Assembly (NCBI RefSeq): GCF_029675105.1
Contig: NZ_JAQQFV010000010.1
Span: 1 to 64,000 of the forward strand
Direction: 5' to 3'
Source of the DNA: Nocardia anocheti
GTDB taxonomy: Bacteria; Actinomycetota; Actinomycetes; Mycobacteriales; Mycobacteriaceae
Length of the DNA stretch: 64,000 nt
The first letter of the stretch is position 1, and the number at the start of each line of letters is the position of its first letter. The notes under the pieces are model-generated. The model was not told where the DNA came from. It saw nothing but the letters and a program-made list of their open reading frames with translations, and ran no database searches. Below are positions 28,837-38,672 of this stretch, piece after piece. The position numbers and the translations under genes were made by a program.

Positions 28837-28942
28837 CACTATTTTGAGCAAACGTCCAGTTGTTCTGCTGTTTCGCCAGTACCGAGACCGGTTCGCGCAC
28901 GGTGCCGCGTTCGTTACCATCTCGTGTCGCACATGCGTTCGA

Positions 28943-28958
28943 TGTGATGCAGATCACA
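28943..28958 (+). promoter_or_regulatory. CRP/GlxR-type cAMP receptor site
   Basis: TGTGATGCAGATCACA matches the consensus TGTGA-N6-TCACA exactly. It lies 169 bases before the small membrane protein start. In mycobacteria and corynebacteria this motif is bound by Crp (Rv3676) or GlxR. Activation or repression cannot be told from the position. Confidence 0.7.
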
Positions 28959-29092
28959 CTAGGGTGTCTTTCGTCCGATTCGGGTGGCACGCTCGTAATT
29001 GCTGAACGTTAACCGTTTGTGATCATTGCCAGGGTCGGTGCGGACCTTGTGTCACGAACGCACCACAGGGGATCCATCAGTGATCACCCGAC

Positions 29093-29124
29093 GGCCGTGT
29101 CGCTACGGCCTTCCGGAAGGGGCC
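29093..29124 (+). promoter_or_regulatory. Two mutually exclusive hairpins covering a ribosome binding site
   Basis: GGCCGT (29093-29098) pairs with ACGGCC (29105-29110). Alternatively GGCCTT (29107-29112) pairs with AAGG-GGCC, burying the GGAAGGGG ribosome binding site of the ATG at 29127. The right arm of the first stem overlaps the left arm of the second, so only one can form. No known riboswitch class was recognised in the leader. Confidence 0.4.
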
Positions 29125-29126
29125 GC

Positions 29127-29423
29127 ATGGTTATGAGCAGCATGTACTTCGAGTCCGACAGCAACCTCTCGGTTACCGGCTGCGATCGCCGCGTCACCGC
29201 GAATCCGACCGCCGAATCCCCGCTCACCCCGCTGGCGATGCCCGGCCTGATCCTCGGGATGACCCTGCTCGGGCTCGGCATCATCGCCTCGGTCCGCCTG
29301 GGCGACTGGACTGGCGACTACGGCATGGCGCTGGTCGTGCTGGCCTATGTCTTCTATATGGCCGCCGCGGCCCGCCTGGTGCAGTGGAGCGGGTTCACGG
29401 TCTGGGCGTCGCGCCACCGTTGA
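29127..29423 (+). CDS. Small two-helix membrane protein
   Basis: A 98-residue protein, ATG 29127 (an in-frame ATG at 29133 is an alternative). After a polar ~35-residue N-terminus there are two hydrophobic helices: LAMPGLILGMTLLGLGIIASV and YGMALVVLAYVFYMAAAARLV. The C-terminus is short and basic. No family was recognised. It stands alone with a CRP-type site and a long leader upstream, so expression is probably tuned to carbon or cAMP status. Confidence 0.7.
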   Translation: MVMSSMYFESDSNLSVTGCDRRVTANPTAESPLTPLAMPGLILGMTLLGLGIIASVRLGDWTGDYGMALVVLAYVFYMAAAARLVQWSGFTVWASRHR

Positions 29424-29433
29424 CGACCATCGC

Positions 29434-29997
29434 TCAGCCGTCGCGCAGAATCCGCGCGGCGGCCTCGAGTCCGTCGGCCGAGCCGACCACGATCAACACA
29501 TCACCCGCGCTGATCGCGAACTCCGGTCCCGGTGACGCGAGCACGGCGCCGGTGCGCATCGCGGCCACGATCGAGGCCTTGGTGCGGGTGCGCATCCGTG
29601 TCTCGCCGAGCGTGCGCCCGGCATAGGGCGACCCGGCGGTGATCGGGAACTGGCGGGTGCGCACGCCGTCGAAATCGCGATGCTCGGCTTCCAGCTGGGC
29701 CACCACGCGCGGGGCGCCGAGCAGACTGGCCAGCGCCGACGCCTCGTCGGCCGAGAGCGCGACCTGATCGGTGACCTCCGGGTTCCCCGGCCTGCCCACG
29801 AGCAGCTCGATGGTGCCGTCGCGCCGCTCGACCACGCCGATGCGGCGCCCGCCCTTGCGCGCCACGAAATCCTTGCGTACCCCCACGCCGGGCAGTGGCG
29901 TCACGTCGATCTGCACACCGTCCACTGTAACCGGACAAATTGGACGAACGCTGGTCACAGTTCGACGGCTGGGTGGTGTCGAAGAGTTATCCGTCAT
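29434..29997 (-). CDS. RCK_C/TrkA-C regulatory protein (KhtT-like antiporter subunit)
   Basis: A 187-residue protein. Residues ~25-95 form the N-terminal domain of KhtT/YhaT-type proteins (PLPGVGVRKDFVARKGGRRIGVVERR). A RCK_C domain follows at ~115-187 (FPITAGSPYAGRTLGE, MRTGAVLASPGPEFAISAGDVLIVVGSADGL). Such proteins gate a KefB-type cation/proton antiporter normally encoded next to them; no antiporter is present here. The start is uncertain: ATG 29997 lacks a clear ribosome binding site, and a GTG about 23 codons later fits family length better. Confidence 0.82.
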   Translation of the reverse strand: MTDNSSTPPSRRTVTSVRPICPVTVDGVQIDVTPLPGVGVRKDFVARKGGRRIGVVERRDGTIELLVGRPGNPEVTDQVALSADEASALASLLGAPRVVAQLEAEHRDFDGVRTRQFPITAGSPYAGRTLGETRMRTRTKASIVAAMRTGAVLASPGPEFAISAGDVLIVVGSADGLEAAARILRDG

Positions 29998-30096
29998 TCG
30001 CCCGTGGATAACCGTGGGGCTGTGCGTCTTCCGGCCGCCTCGCCTTTTCCATTACAGTGCAGGAATTGCTCCACTCCTTGCGACGGAGGTACGGAT

Positions 30097-31668
30097 ATGG
30101 CCGATCCCGAGCGTGGACCCACCGGAGAAGATCCCGATATTCCCACCACCGTTTTGACCCCGTCCTCGGTGCCGGGGACCGGACCGGCGAATCGCCTCAT
30201 CCGCCCCGATACCGACACCCCCGTCCGGGTGCCCCGCACGGTCGAGAAGGACTCCGAACGGGTACTGGTGTCCCCGGTGACCGAGCCGCCCGCACCGGCC
30301 GACGATTCACCCGAACGCGTCGCGATCCGCGCGCGGATCAAGAAATTCGTCCTCACCGTCGTGATCATCGCCGCCCTCGGCGGCGCGCTGTTCGGCTACG
30401 ACACCGGCGTCATCTCCGGCGTGCTGGTCTTCCTGACCCCGGATTTCGGCCTGTCCCAGGCCCAGGTCGGCGTGATCACCAGTTCGCTGCTGATCGGAGC
30501 CGCGATCGGCTCGATCTCCGGTGGCTGGATGGCCGACCGCTGGGGCAGGCGCGCGACCCTGCTCTTCGCGGGCGGGCTGTTCCTGGTCGGCGCGATCGCC
30601 CAGGCGGCCGCGCCCAACGCCTCGGTCATGATCGTCACCCGGCTCGTGCTCGGCGTGGCCGTCGGCACCGCGTCGCTGGTCGTGCCGATGTACGTCTCGG
30701 AAATCGCCCCGGCCACCTATCGCGGCCGACTCGTGTCGATGAACAGTTTGATGATCGCGAGCGGCCAATTACTCGCCTATATCGTCAATGCGGCGCTGGC
30801 GCCGACCGGGAATTGGCGACTGATGTTGGCGATGGCGGCAATTCCCGCGGTCGCCCTACTGATCGGCATGTATTTCATGCCGGATTCACCGCGCTGGTAC
30901 CTGAAAAAGGGCCGCGAGGACGATGCCAGAAAAGTGCTGCGGCGTTCCTATTATCCGGAGAACGTCGAACCGACCATGACCGCGATCGAGCACACCGAGG
31001 CCGCCGACGCGGCCGTCAAGGACAGTTTGCGCGACCAGCTGCGCAGGCCGAAGGTGCGCGCGCTGTTCGTCACCGGCATCGGGCTGGCGCTCATCCAGCA
31101 GTTCGTCGGCGTCAACACCGTCATCTACTACGCGCCGTCCACGCTGACCGCCGCGGGCATGGGCGACAACGCCGCCATCACGTCCTCGATCGGCATCGGT
31201 GTCGGCGCGGTGATCGGTGTGATCGTGGGCATGAGCCTGGTCGACCGGATCGGTCGCCGCCCGGTGATGTTCCTCGGGCTGACGATCATGATCGTCGCGC
31301 TGGTCGGTATGGCGCTGGTCGAGCGGCTGACCCAGAACACCGCCACCGGCTACATCCTGCTGGCGCTGATGATCGTCTACATCTCCTCGTTCCAGGTGGG
31401 TGTCGGCGTGCCCACCTGGCTGCTGCTCTCGGAGATCTTCCCCGCGCCGATCCGCGCCACCGCGATGAGTATCACCACCTTCCTCATCTGGATGGGCAAC
31501 TTCGTCGTCTCCCTGGTGTTCCCGCCGCTGGGCGAACTGTGGGGCGCGTCGACGATGTTCGCGATCTTCGCGGTGGTCTCGGTGCTGTCGCTGGTGTTCT
31601 GCTACCGGCGGGTGCCCGAGACCAAGGGCGTGTCGCTGGAGCAGATCACCGCGGCGGCGGAGAGTTAG
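30097..31668 (+). CDS. Sugar porter family MFS transporter
   Basis: A 523-residue protein from ATG 30097 with CGGAGG upstream. The first ~85 residues are a disordered cytosolic extension unusual for the family. Then twelve transmembrane helices follow with sugar-porter signatures: GYDTGVISG, DRWGRR after helix 2, LIQQFVGVNTVIYYAP in helix 7, DRIGRRP, and PETKGVSLEQI at the end. It is a proton-sugar symporter or facilitator. The neighbouring glucose-dehydrogenase-like gene 36 bases downstream suggests that uptake and oxidation of a hexose are linked. Confidence 0.93.
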   Translation: MADPERGPTGEDPDIPTTVLTPSSVPGTGPANRLIRPDTDTPVRVPRTVEKDSERVLVSPVTEPPAPADDSPERVAIRARIKKFVLTVVIIAALGGALFGYDTGVISGVLVFLTPDFGLSQAQVGVITSSLLIGAAIGSISGGWMADRWGRRATLLFAGGLFLVGAIAQAAAPNASVMIVTRLVLGVAVGTASLVVPMYVSEIAPATYRGRLVSMNSLMIASGQLLAYIVNAALAPTGNWRLMLAMAAIPAVALLIGMYFMPDSPRWYLKKGREDDARKVLRRSYYPENVEPTMTAIEHTEAADAAVKDSLRDQLRRPKVRALFVTGIGLALIQQFVGVNTVIYYAPSTLTAAGMGDNAAITSSIGIGVGAVIGVIVGMSLVDRIGRRPVMFLGLTIMIVALVGMALVERLTQNTATGYILLALMIVYISSFQVGVGVPTWLLLSEIFPAPIRATAMSITTFLIWMGNFVVSLVFPPLGELWGASTMFAIFAVVSVLSLVFCYRRVPETKGVSLEQITAAAES

Positions 31669-31704
31669 CACGATGTCGAACAGGCGGGCGGAAAGGGAGA
31701 CGAC

Positions 31705-32754
31705 ATGCGAGCGTTGACTGTGGTGCCGAACCAGGCCGGATCGCTGAAGGTGGAGGAGGTCCCCGACCCGACGCCGGGACCGGGCGAACTCCTCGTCGAC
31801 GGGGTGTCGCTGGGCATCTGCGGCACCGACCGGGAGATCGCGAGCGGCCTCTACGGCTGGGCGCCACCGGGCAAGGAACGGCTCGTGCTCGGCCACGAAT
31901 CGCTGGGCCGGGTGCGGACCGCGCCGGACGGAAGTGGTTTCGCCCCCGGCGACCTCGTCGTCGGCATCGTGCGGCGACCGGACCCGGTGCCATGTGGCGC
32001 GTGCGAGCGCGGCGAGTTCGACATGTGCCGCAACGGTCGCTACGTCGAGCGCGGCATCAAAGAGATCGACGGCTACGGCTCGACGGCGTGGGTGGTGCGG
32101 GCCGACTACACGGTGAAACTCGATCCGGCGCTGACCGAGGTCGGCGTGCTGATGGAGCCGACCACGGTGGTGGCCAAGGCCTGGGACCAGATCGAGCGGA
32201 TCAACCAGCGCGCCTGGTTCGAGCCGAAATCGGTGCTGGTCACCGGCGCCGGGCCGATCGGCCTGCTGGCCGCGCTGCTCGGCGCCCAGCGCGGGCTCGA
32301 CGTGCACGTCCTGGACCGCTCCGACGAGGGCCCGAAACCGGGCCTGGTCGCCGACCTGGGCGCCACCTTCCACACCGCCTCGGCCGCGGAGGTGGCCGAC
32401 AAGATCCAGCCCGACATCGTCGTCGAGGCGACGGGCGCGCCCGCGGTGGCGCTGCAGGCGATGGAGGTGAACAACCCGGGCGTCATCGTCTGCCTGACCG
32501 GCGTCTCCTCACCGGGCACCGACACCGAGGTCGACGTCGGCGGCCTGAACCGCAACATCGTGCTGGACAACGCGCTGGTGTTCGGCTCGGTCAACGCCAA
32601 TCGGCACCACTACGAACTCGCCGCCGACGCCCTGGCGAAGGCGGACGCATCCTGGCTGACCCGGCTGATCACCCGGCGACTGCCGCTCGAGCGCGCGCTC
32701 GAGGCCTTCGATCCGGGTGACCACGCCGACATCAAGGTCGTTGTCGACCTCTGA
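31705..32754 (+). CDS. Glucose 1-dehydrogenase-like zinc-dependent MDR oxidoreductase
   Basis: A 349-residue protein. The GroES-like domain carries catalytic-zinc residues Cys39 (GICGTDREI) and His64/Glu65 (LGHESLGRV). The structural lobe has PCGACERGEFDMC. The NADP-binding loop is VTGAGPIGLLAALLGA. Overall pattern and C-terminus fit the archaeal/actinobacterial glucose dehydrogenase (Glu_dehyd_C) type rather than alcohol dehydrogenases. It is likely co-transcribed with the sugar porter. Confidence 0.87.
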   Translation: MRALTVVPNQAGSLKVEEVPDPTPGPGELLVDGVSLGICGTDREIASGLYGWAPPGKERLVLGHESLGRVRTAPDGSGFAPGDLVVGIVRRPDPVPCGACERGEFDMCRNGRYVERGIKEIDGYGSTAWVVRADYTVKLDPALTEVGVLMEPTTVVAKAWDQIERINQRAWFEPKSVLVTGAGPIGLLAALLGAQRGLDVHVLDRSDEGPKPGLVADLGATFHTASAAEVADKIQPDIVVEATGAPAVALQAMEVNNPGVIVCLTGVSSPGTDTEVDVGGLNRNIVLDNALVFGSVNANRHHYELAADALAKADASWLTRLITRRLPLERALEAFDPGDHADIKVVVDL

Positions 32755-32761
32755 GCCGACC

Positions 32762-33601
32762 TCAGGACCGCGGCGGATCGACGAAGATGTCGTATTCCAG
32801 TTCGCCCGCGCCGCCGTAGGCCGACAGGTCGGTGATGCCCTCCGCGCGCAGCACGTCCACATCGAGGAAGGTGTTGCCGGTGGTGGTGCGCGCGTCCTTG
32901 CCGAGGATGGCGACCGCGGCGTCGGCGACGATCTCCGGGGTGCGGGCCTTGGCGATGGCCTCGTCGCCGCCGAGCAGGTTCTGCACCGCGGCGGTCGCGA
33001 TCAGCGTCTCGGGCCACAGGCAGTTGGCCGCCACCCCGTGCTCGGCGTACTCGGCCGCCCAGCCCAGCGTCAGCAGGGACATGCCGTACTTGGCGAGCAT
33101 GTAGGCCGGGTACTGGCCGAGCCATTTCTGGCTGAGGTTCAGCGGCGGGGACAGGCTCAGGATGTGCGCGTTGTCGCTCTCGCGCAGATGCGGCAGACAG
33201 GTCGAGGACAGCAGATAGGTGCCGCGCAGCTGGATCTGCTGCATGAGGTCGAAGCGCTTGATCGGCAGTTCCTCGGTGGGGGCCAGCGCGATCGCCGAGG
33301 CGTTGTTGACGCAGTAGTCGATGCCGCCGAAACGCGCCACCGCCTTGGCCACCGCGTCGCGCACCGAGGTCTCGTCGCGCACGTCGCCCACCACGGCCAG
33401 CGCCTGGCCACCGGCCGCCTCGATCTCGGCGGCGGCGGTGTGGATGGTGCCGGGCAGGCGCGGATCGGGCACATCGGTCTTGGCGAGCAGCACGATATTG
33501 GCGCCCTGGCGCGCGGCGGCCACGGCGATGGCCAGGCCGATACCGCGGCTGCCACCGGACATGATCATCGTGCGCCCGGCGAGCGGGAACGGGGCTGTCA
33601 T
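32762..33601 (-). CDS. SDR family oxidoreductase, HSDL2-like
   Basis: A 279-residue protein; ATG 33601 has AAGGAG upstream. NAD(P) site SGGSRGIGLAIA, NNASAIALA, catalytic Ser in LSLSPP and YMLAK (Tyr and Lys). The wording LSPPLNLSQKWLGQYPAYMLAKYGMS is characteristic of hydroxysteroid-dehydrogenase-like protein 2 relatives, whose substrates are probably fatty-acyl or steroid alcohols. It is convergent with the glucose-dehydrogenase-like gene and divergent from the PaaX-like regulator. Confidence 0.87.
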   Translation of the reverse strand: MTAPFPLAGRTMIMSGGSRGIGLAIAVAAARQGANIVLLAKTDVPDPRLPGTIHTAAAEIEAAGGQALAVVGDVRDETSVRDAVAKAVARFGGIDYCVNNASAIALAPTEELPIKRFDLMQQIQLRGTYLLSSTCLPHLRESDNAHILSLSPPLNLSQKWLGQYPAYMLAKYGMSLLTLGWAAEYAEHGVAANCLWPETLIATAAVQNLLGGDEAIAKARTPEIVADAAVAILGKDARTTTGNTFLDVDVLRAEGITDLSAYGGAGELEYDIFVDPPRS

Positions 33602-33687
33602 GGGGACTCCTTGTCGTGGACGAGACCGCGAGGCGGCTGCTACGCGGTGACGTTACAGTTCCAAAACGGGCGTGGCAATACTGAAAT

Positions 33688-34440
33688 ATGTACACTCGAG
33701 GCGTGAAAAGCGCTGTGACCGGCCCCGACGTCGGTATCCGTCCGGTGTCCGCGCGCTCGGCGCTGGTCCGCATCCTCATCGCCGCCGATTCCCCGACGAT
33801 GACCTCCCGCGAGATCTGCGCGGTCACCACCGCCATCGGCTACCCCGAGGCCACCATCCGCGTGGCGGTGTCCCGGATGGTCGCGGCGGGGGAACTGCTG
33901 CGCGATCGTCGCTCCTACACCCTGGTCCCCGACCTGCGCGCGCGGCGCGGCGAACTCACCGCCCCGCCCACCCGGCCGTGGGCGGGGGACTGGGACCAGG
34001 TCGTGGTCACCGCGAGCGGTCGCCCCGCCGCCGACCGGGCGGCGCTGCGCGCGGCACTGCTGTCCGCGCGGCTGGCCGAGTTGCGCGAGGGGGTCTGGAT
34101 GCGTCCGGCCAATCTCGACCGTCCCTGGCCGAGTGCCTTCGACGACGCCTTGTTGCGGCTGCGGACCCATTCCGTCGACGACCCGGTGACACTCGCGCAC
34201 CGCCTGTGGCCGCTGGGCGACTGGGCCGCGCGCGCCGTCGGCATTCTCGCCGCCACCGAAACCCCCGATCCCACGGCGAGATTCGCCGCCGTCTGCGCGG
34301 GCCTGGACCATCTCACCACCGACCCGGTACTGCCCGCCGAACTCCTGCCCGTCGACTGGCCCGTCGACCGGTTGCGCGCGGCGACCAGCGCGTATCTCGC
34401 GTGGTTCCGCGCCCTCGCCCCCGCCGACGTCGACCGCTGA
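33688..34440 (+). CDS. PaaX-like transcriptional regulator
   Basis: A 250-residue protein starting at ATG 33688 (GTG 33703 with GAGG just upstream is an alternative). The winged-helix start is VSARSALVRILIAADSPTMTSREICAVTTAIGYPEATIRVAVSRMVAAGEL, as in PaaX. The middle domain has GDWDQVVVT and RLAELREGVWMRPANL. PaaX represses phenylacetate degradation by binding phenylacetyl-CoA; actinobacterial relatives control other acyl-CoA pathways. It diverges from the SDR gene, its probable target. Confidence 0.82.
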   Translation: MYTRGVKSAVTGPDVGIRPVSARSALVRILIAADSPTMTSREICAVTTAIGYPEATIRVAVSRMVAAGELLRDRRSYTLVPDLRARRGELTAPPTRPWAGDWDQVVVTASGRPAADRAALRAALLSARLAELREGVWMRPANLDRPWPSAFDDALLRLRTHSVDDPVTLAHRLWPLGDWAARAVGILAATETPDPTARFAAVCAGLDHLTTDPVLPAELLPVDWPVDRLRAATSAYLAWFRALAPADVDR

Positions 34441-34562
34441 AAAGCCCAGGCTTCGACACACATCCACGGTAACTCCTGTGCGCCTCCCTCGGTGCGCGGT
34501 GATCAGCGCCTACGATGGGGGCAGCCGTGCGACGTGGCGGCGCCGCATGGTGCGTGGGGAAG

Positions 34563-34589
34563 GACCCGCCCCGACAGTAGGGGCGGGTC
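34563..34589. terminator. Stem-loop in the 250-base gap after the PaaX-like gene
   Basis: Perfect 10-base arms GACCCGCCCC / GGGGCGGGTC with a 7-base loop, no T-run. It lies about 120 bases beyond the stop of the PaaX-like gene. Confidence 0.5.
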
Positions 34590-34645
34590 GCACACACCGG
34601 CCGCAGTGAGCGCCACGCCACGGTGTTCGTTGGTTTCCGGTTTCC

Positions 34646-34677
34646 GATGCCGCGCAAGGCAATTCGTGCGCGGCATC
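34646..34677 (-). terminator. Stem-loop terminator of the XRE-TetR gene
   Basis: Perfect 11-base arms GATGCCGCGCA / TGCGCGGCATC with a 10-base loop, 15 bases beyond the stop of the minus-strand regulator gene. Confidence 0.6.
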
Positions 34678-34691
34678 GCCGGAACCGCCGG

Positions 34692-35561
34692 TCAGGGCGA
34701 GGCCTGCCGGTGTCCGTCGATGCCGAGCATCCCCAGCGCGAAGTCCGCGTACTCGGTCGCGATCTGCTCCGGCGTCGCGGCACCGCCGAGCCGAAACCAT
34801 TGCGGCAGTGAGGTGCACATGGTCGCGATCGCGCGCCCGGCGGCCCGGGCCCGCCGGGTGTCCAGGCCCGCCTCGGTGAGCGCCGCGTCGATGTCGTCGT
34901 CGAGCTGGTGCTGGATGGCGTTGCGCGAGGCCGCGATCCGGCGCCGGTTGTCCGGGGACAGGCTGCGCATCTCGCTGGCGCCGATGAAGGCCAGCTCGCG
35001 GCGATGGGTGTGGAACAGCGCGAGCGCCTCCACCGCGCGCGCCACCCGGTCGCGTCCGGTCGCGGCCTCCGCGCGCGCCGCGCTCACCCGCAGGTGCAAT
35101 TCGTCCATGGTCAGATCGAGCGCGCGGACCAGGAGATCCTGCTTGTCGCGGTAGTGGTGGTACACCCCGGGCACGCTCATGCCCGCGCGCTGCGCGATCG
35201 TCCGCATGGTGGCGCCGTGGTACCCGGTCTCGACGAACGCGGCGATGGCGGCGGCCAGGACCGGATCGATGTCGAGGGGCGGGAAGGAACGCCAGGACCG
35301 CGCGGCCCGGACGACATCGACGGTCGGGCGATGTGGCTCGGGGGCCGGGGTCTCGCCGAGCAGGGTCGACGCCGGGACACCGAAGGTCTCGGCCAGCACG
35401 ATCAGCCGGGCGGCCGAGACACCGGTCTTGCCGTTCTCCACGGCGCTCAGCGTCGCCGGACTCACGCCCAAGCGCTGCGCGGTGTCCCGCAGCGACAGGC
35501 CCGCGGCGGTCCTGGCCAGGCGTACACGTGCGCCCAGCGACCGCTGTTCCGAGGTCTTCAC
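34692..35561 (-). CDS. Two-headed regulator: XRE helix-turn-helix fused to a TetR domain
   Basis: A 289-residue protein from GTG 35561. Residues ~5-62 are an XRE/Cro HTH (LGARVRLARTAAGLSLRDTAQRLGVSPATLSAVENGKTGVS). Residues ~98 onward are a full TetR protein with HTH (TMRTIAQRAGMSVPGVYHHYRDKQDLLVRALD) and a ligand domain. Fusions of two DNA-binding domains are uncommon but known in actinomycetes beside acyl-CoA dehydrogenases. It diverges from such an operon, with a 7-base-arm palindrome touching its own start codon, so it probably controls both units. Confidence 0.85.
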   Translation of the reverse strand: MKTSEQRSLGARVRLARTAAGLSLRDTAQRLGVSPATLSAVENGKTGVSAARLIVLAETFGVPASTLLGETPAPEPHRPTVDVVRAARSWRSFPPLDIDPVLAAAIAAFVETGYHGATMRTIAQRAGMSVPGVYHHYRDKQDLLVRALDLTMDELHLRVSAARAEAATGRDRVARAVEALALFHTHRRELAFIGASEMRSLSPDNRRRIAASRNAIQHQLDDDIDAALTEAGLDTRRARAAGRAIATMCTSLPQWFRLGGAATPEQIATEYADFALGMLGIDGHRQASP

Positions 35562-35562
35562 C

Positions 35563-35581
35563 TGTTCAGAATAGCTGAACA
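35563..35581. promoter_or_regulatory. Palindromic operator in front of the XRE-TetR gene
   Basis: TGTTCAG-AATAG-CTGAACA, perfect 7-base arms with a 5-base spacer, lies one base from the regulator's GTG and about 110 bases from the divergent acyl-CoA dehydrogenase start. Binding here would block the regulator's own transcription or translation initiation. Confidence 0.6.
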
Positions 35582-35690
35582 AATGTGCCCAGGTCGACAC
35601 CGACATTGACACACACAGCAACGACATGTCAGGGTCGAAAGCATTAGTTGCCGAGCGTTCGTTCGGCACGCGAGATCGAGGAGTTGGTCC

Positions 35691-36895
<1,205 letters not shown>

Positions 36896-36899
<4 letters not shown>

Positions 36900-37915
36900 G
36901 CCTGCCCGGCATGGATATCGCCGCCCTCGAACAATTCCTGCGCGACCAGGGTGTCGACGTGCGCGGCGCGCTGCGCGTGGAATTGATCAGCGGCGGCCGC
37001 TCGAATCTCACCTTCGCCGCCGCCGACGACGTGTCACGCTGGGTGGTCCGGCGGCCCCCGGTCGCCGGACTCACGCCCTCGGCGCACGACATGGCCCGCG
37101 AGTTCACCGTCACCAGCGCCCTGCGTGATTCCGCCGTCCCGGTGGCGCGCACCGTCGCCTTCGACGCCGACGGCACCGCCCTCGGCGCCCCGATGACGGT
37201 GGTCGACTTCGTCGACGGCACCGTGGTCCGCGACCAGGACGATCTCGCCGCCTTCTCCGACGACCAGGTCACCGCGGCCACCACCGCCCTGGTCCGCGTC
37301 CTGGCCGACCTGCACGCGGTCGACCCCGACGCGGTCGGGCTGTCCCGGTTCGGGCGGCCCACCGGCTTCGTCGAACGTCAAGTGACGCTGTGGGCCTCGC
37401 AGTGGGAACGGGTCAAGACCCGCGACCTGCCCGACGTCGCCACCCTCCGTTCCGCGCTGGTCGACGCCGTCCCCGGCCGATCGGCCGCCTCGATCGTGCA
37501 CGGCGACTTCCGCATCGACAACACGATTCTCGACACCGCCGACCCCGGACGGGTTCGCGCCGTGGTCGATTGGGAACTGTCCACCCTCGGTGACCCGCTC
37601 ACCGATGTCGCCCTGATGTGTGTCTACCGATCCCCGATCTTCGACCTGGTCCTCGGCTCCCGAGCCGCCTGGACCAGCGACCGCCTACCCACCCCCGACG
37701 CCCTCGCCCAGACCTACGCCACCGCCGCCGGACGCGACCTCGACGACTGGGGCTTCTACCTGGCCCTGGCCAACTTCAAGCTCGGCGTCATCGGCGAGGG
37801 CATCACCCACCGGGCCCGCCAGGGTTCCGACGCGGGCGCGGCCGCCGACCGCGCCGCCGAGGCCACCCCCGAATTCATGGCCGCTGGCCTGCGCGCACTC
37901 CGAGGACAACGATGA
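36896..37915 (+). CDS. APH-family phosphotransferase, ACAD10/11-associated
   Basis: A 339-residue protein, ATG 36896 overlapping the dehydrogenase stop. Kinase motifs are complete: HGDFRIDNTILD (catalytic loop, ~202-213) and VVDWELSTLGDPLTDVA (metal-binding DxE/DxD). In mammals the same kinase and dehydrogenase are fused in ACAD10/11, where a 4-hydroxyacyl-CoA is phosphorylated and then dehydrated. A parallel reaction is likely here. It does not indicate aminoglycoside resistance. Confidence 0.88.
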
Positions 37916-38655
37916 CCCCCACCCGTTCCGCCCTGATCAGCGGTGCCTCCCGGGGCATTGGCCTCGGCATCGCGCACCGTCTCGCCCAGCAGGGCTACGG
38001 CCTCACCATCACCGCCCGCGACGCCGCCCGGCTCGACACCGTCGCCGCCGAACTGCGCGCGGCGGGCGCCGTCGAGGTGGTGCCGGTCGCCGCCGACATG
38101 GCCGACGAGGACGGCATCGACCGGGTCGTGGCCGTGCACGGCGACCATCACGACACCCTCTCGGCGCTGGTCCTCAATGCCGGAGTCGGCACCGCGGGCC
38201 CCCTCGCCGACGCCTCGATGCGGCGCTTCGACAAGACCGTCGCCGTCAATGTGCGTGCCCCGCTCCAGCTGATCCAGACCGCGCTGCCGCTGCTGCGCGC
38301 CGGTGCGGCCGCCGAACCGACACGCGGCGCCAAGGTCATCGCGCTGTCCTCGATCACCGGCGTCTACGCCGAAGCGGGCCTGGCCGTCTACGGCGCGGCC
38401 AAGGCGGCGCTCATCTCGCTGCTGGCCACGCTCAACGCCGAGGAATCCGGCAACGGTGTCACCGCCACCGCGCTCGCCCCCGGCTATGTCGACACCGAGA
38501 TGAGCGCCTGGATCCACGATCGCGTTCCACCGGAGCGGATGCTCGCGGTGAACGACATCGTCGAGATGGTCGACGCGCTGCTGCGCCTGTCCGCCCGCGC
38601 GGTCGTCCCGGAGATCGTGCTCTCGCGCGCCGGGGCCGACGCCTATCACGCCTGA
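37912..38655 (+). CDS. SDR family oxidoreductase
   Basis: A 247-residue protein, ATG 37912 overlapping the previous stop. TGxxxGxG-type site is SGASRGIGLGIAHRL, NAG motif LNAGVGTAG, catalytic Ser in LSSITG and YGAAK. Third gene of the acyl-CoA dehydrogenase operon, so probably a 3-hydroxyacyl or related dehydrogenase in the same catabolic sequence. Confidence 0.88.
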   Translation: MTPTRSALISGASRGIGLGIAHRLAQQGYGLTITARDAARLDTVAAELRAAGAVEVVPVAADMADEDGIDRVVAVHGDHHDTLSALVLNAGVGTAGPLADASMRRFDKTVAVNVRAPLQLIQTALPLLRAGAAAEPTRGAKVIALSSITGVYAEAGLAVYGAAKAALISLLATLNAEESGNGVTATALAPGYVDTEMSAWIHDRVPPERMLAVNDIVEMVDALLRLSARAVVPEIVLSRAGADAYHA

Positions 38656-38672
38656 CATCGACCCCGCGCGGC

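Noticed and set aside
28700..28990. A 96-codon minus-strand frame in the gap before the small membrane protein
   Set aside because: No ribosome binding site, atypical composition and overlap with the CRP-type site make a gene unlikely.
34441..34691. A structured RNA gene in the gap between the PaaX-like and XRE-TetR genes
   Set aside because: Two strong hairpins are present, but they are best explained as terminators; no tRNA or known small-RNA features were found.
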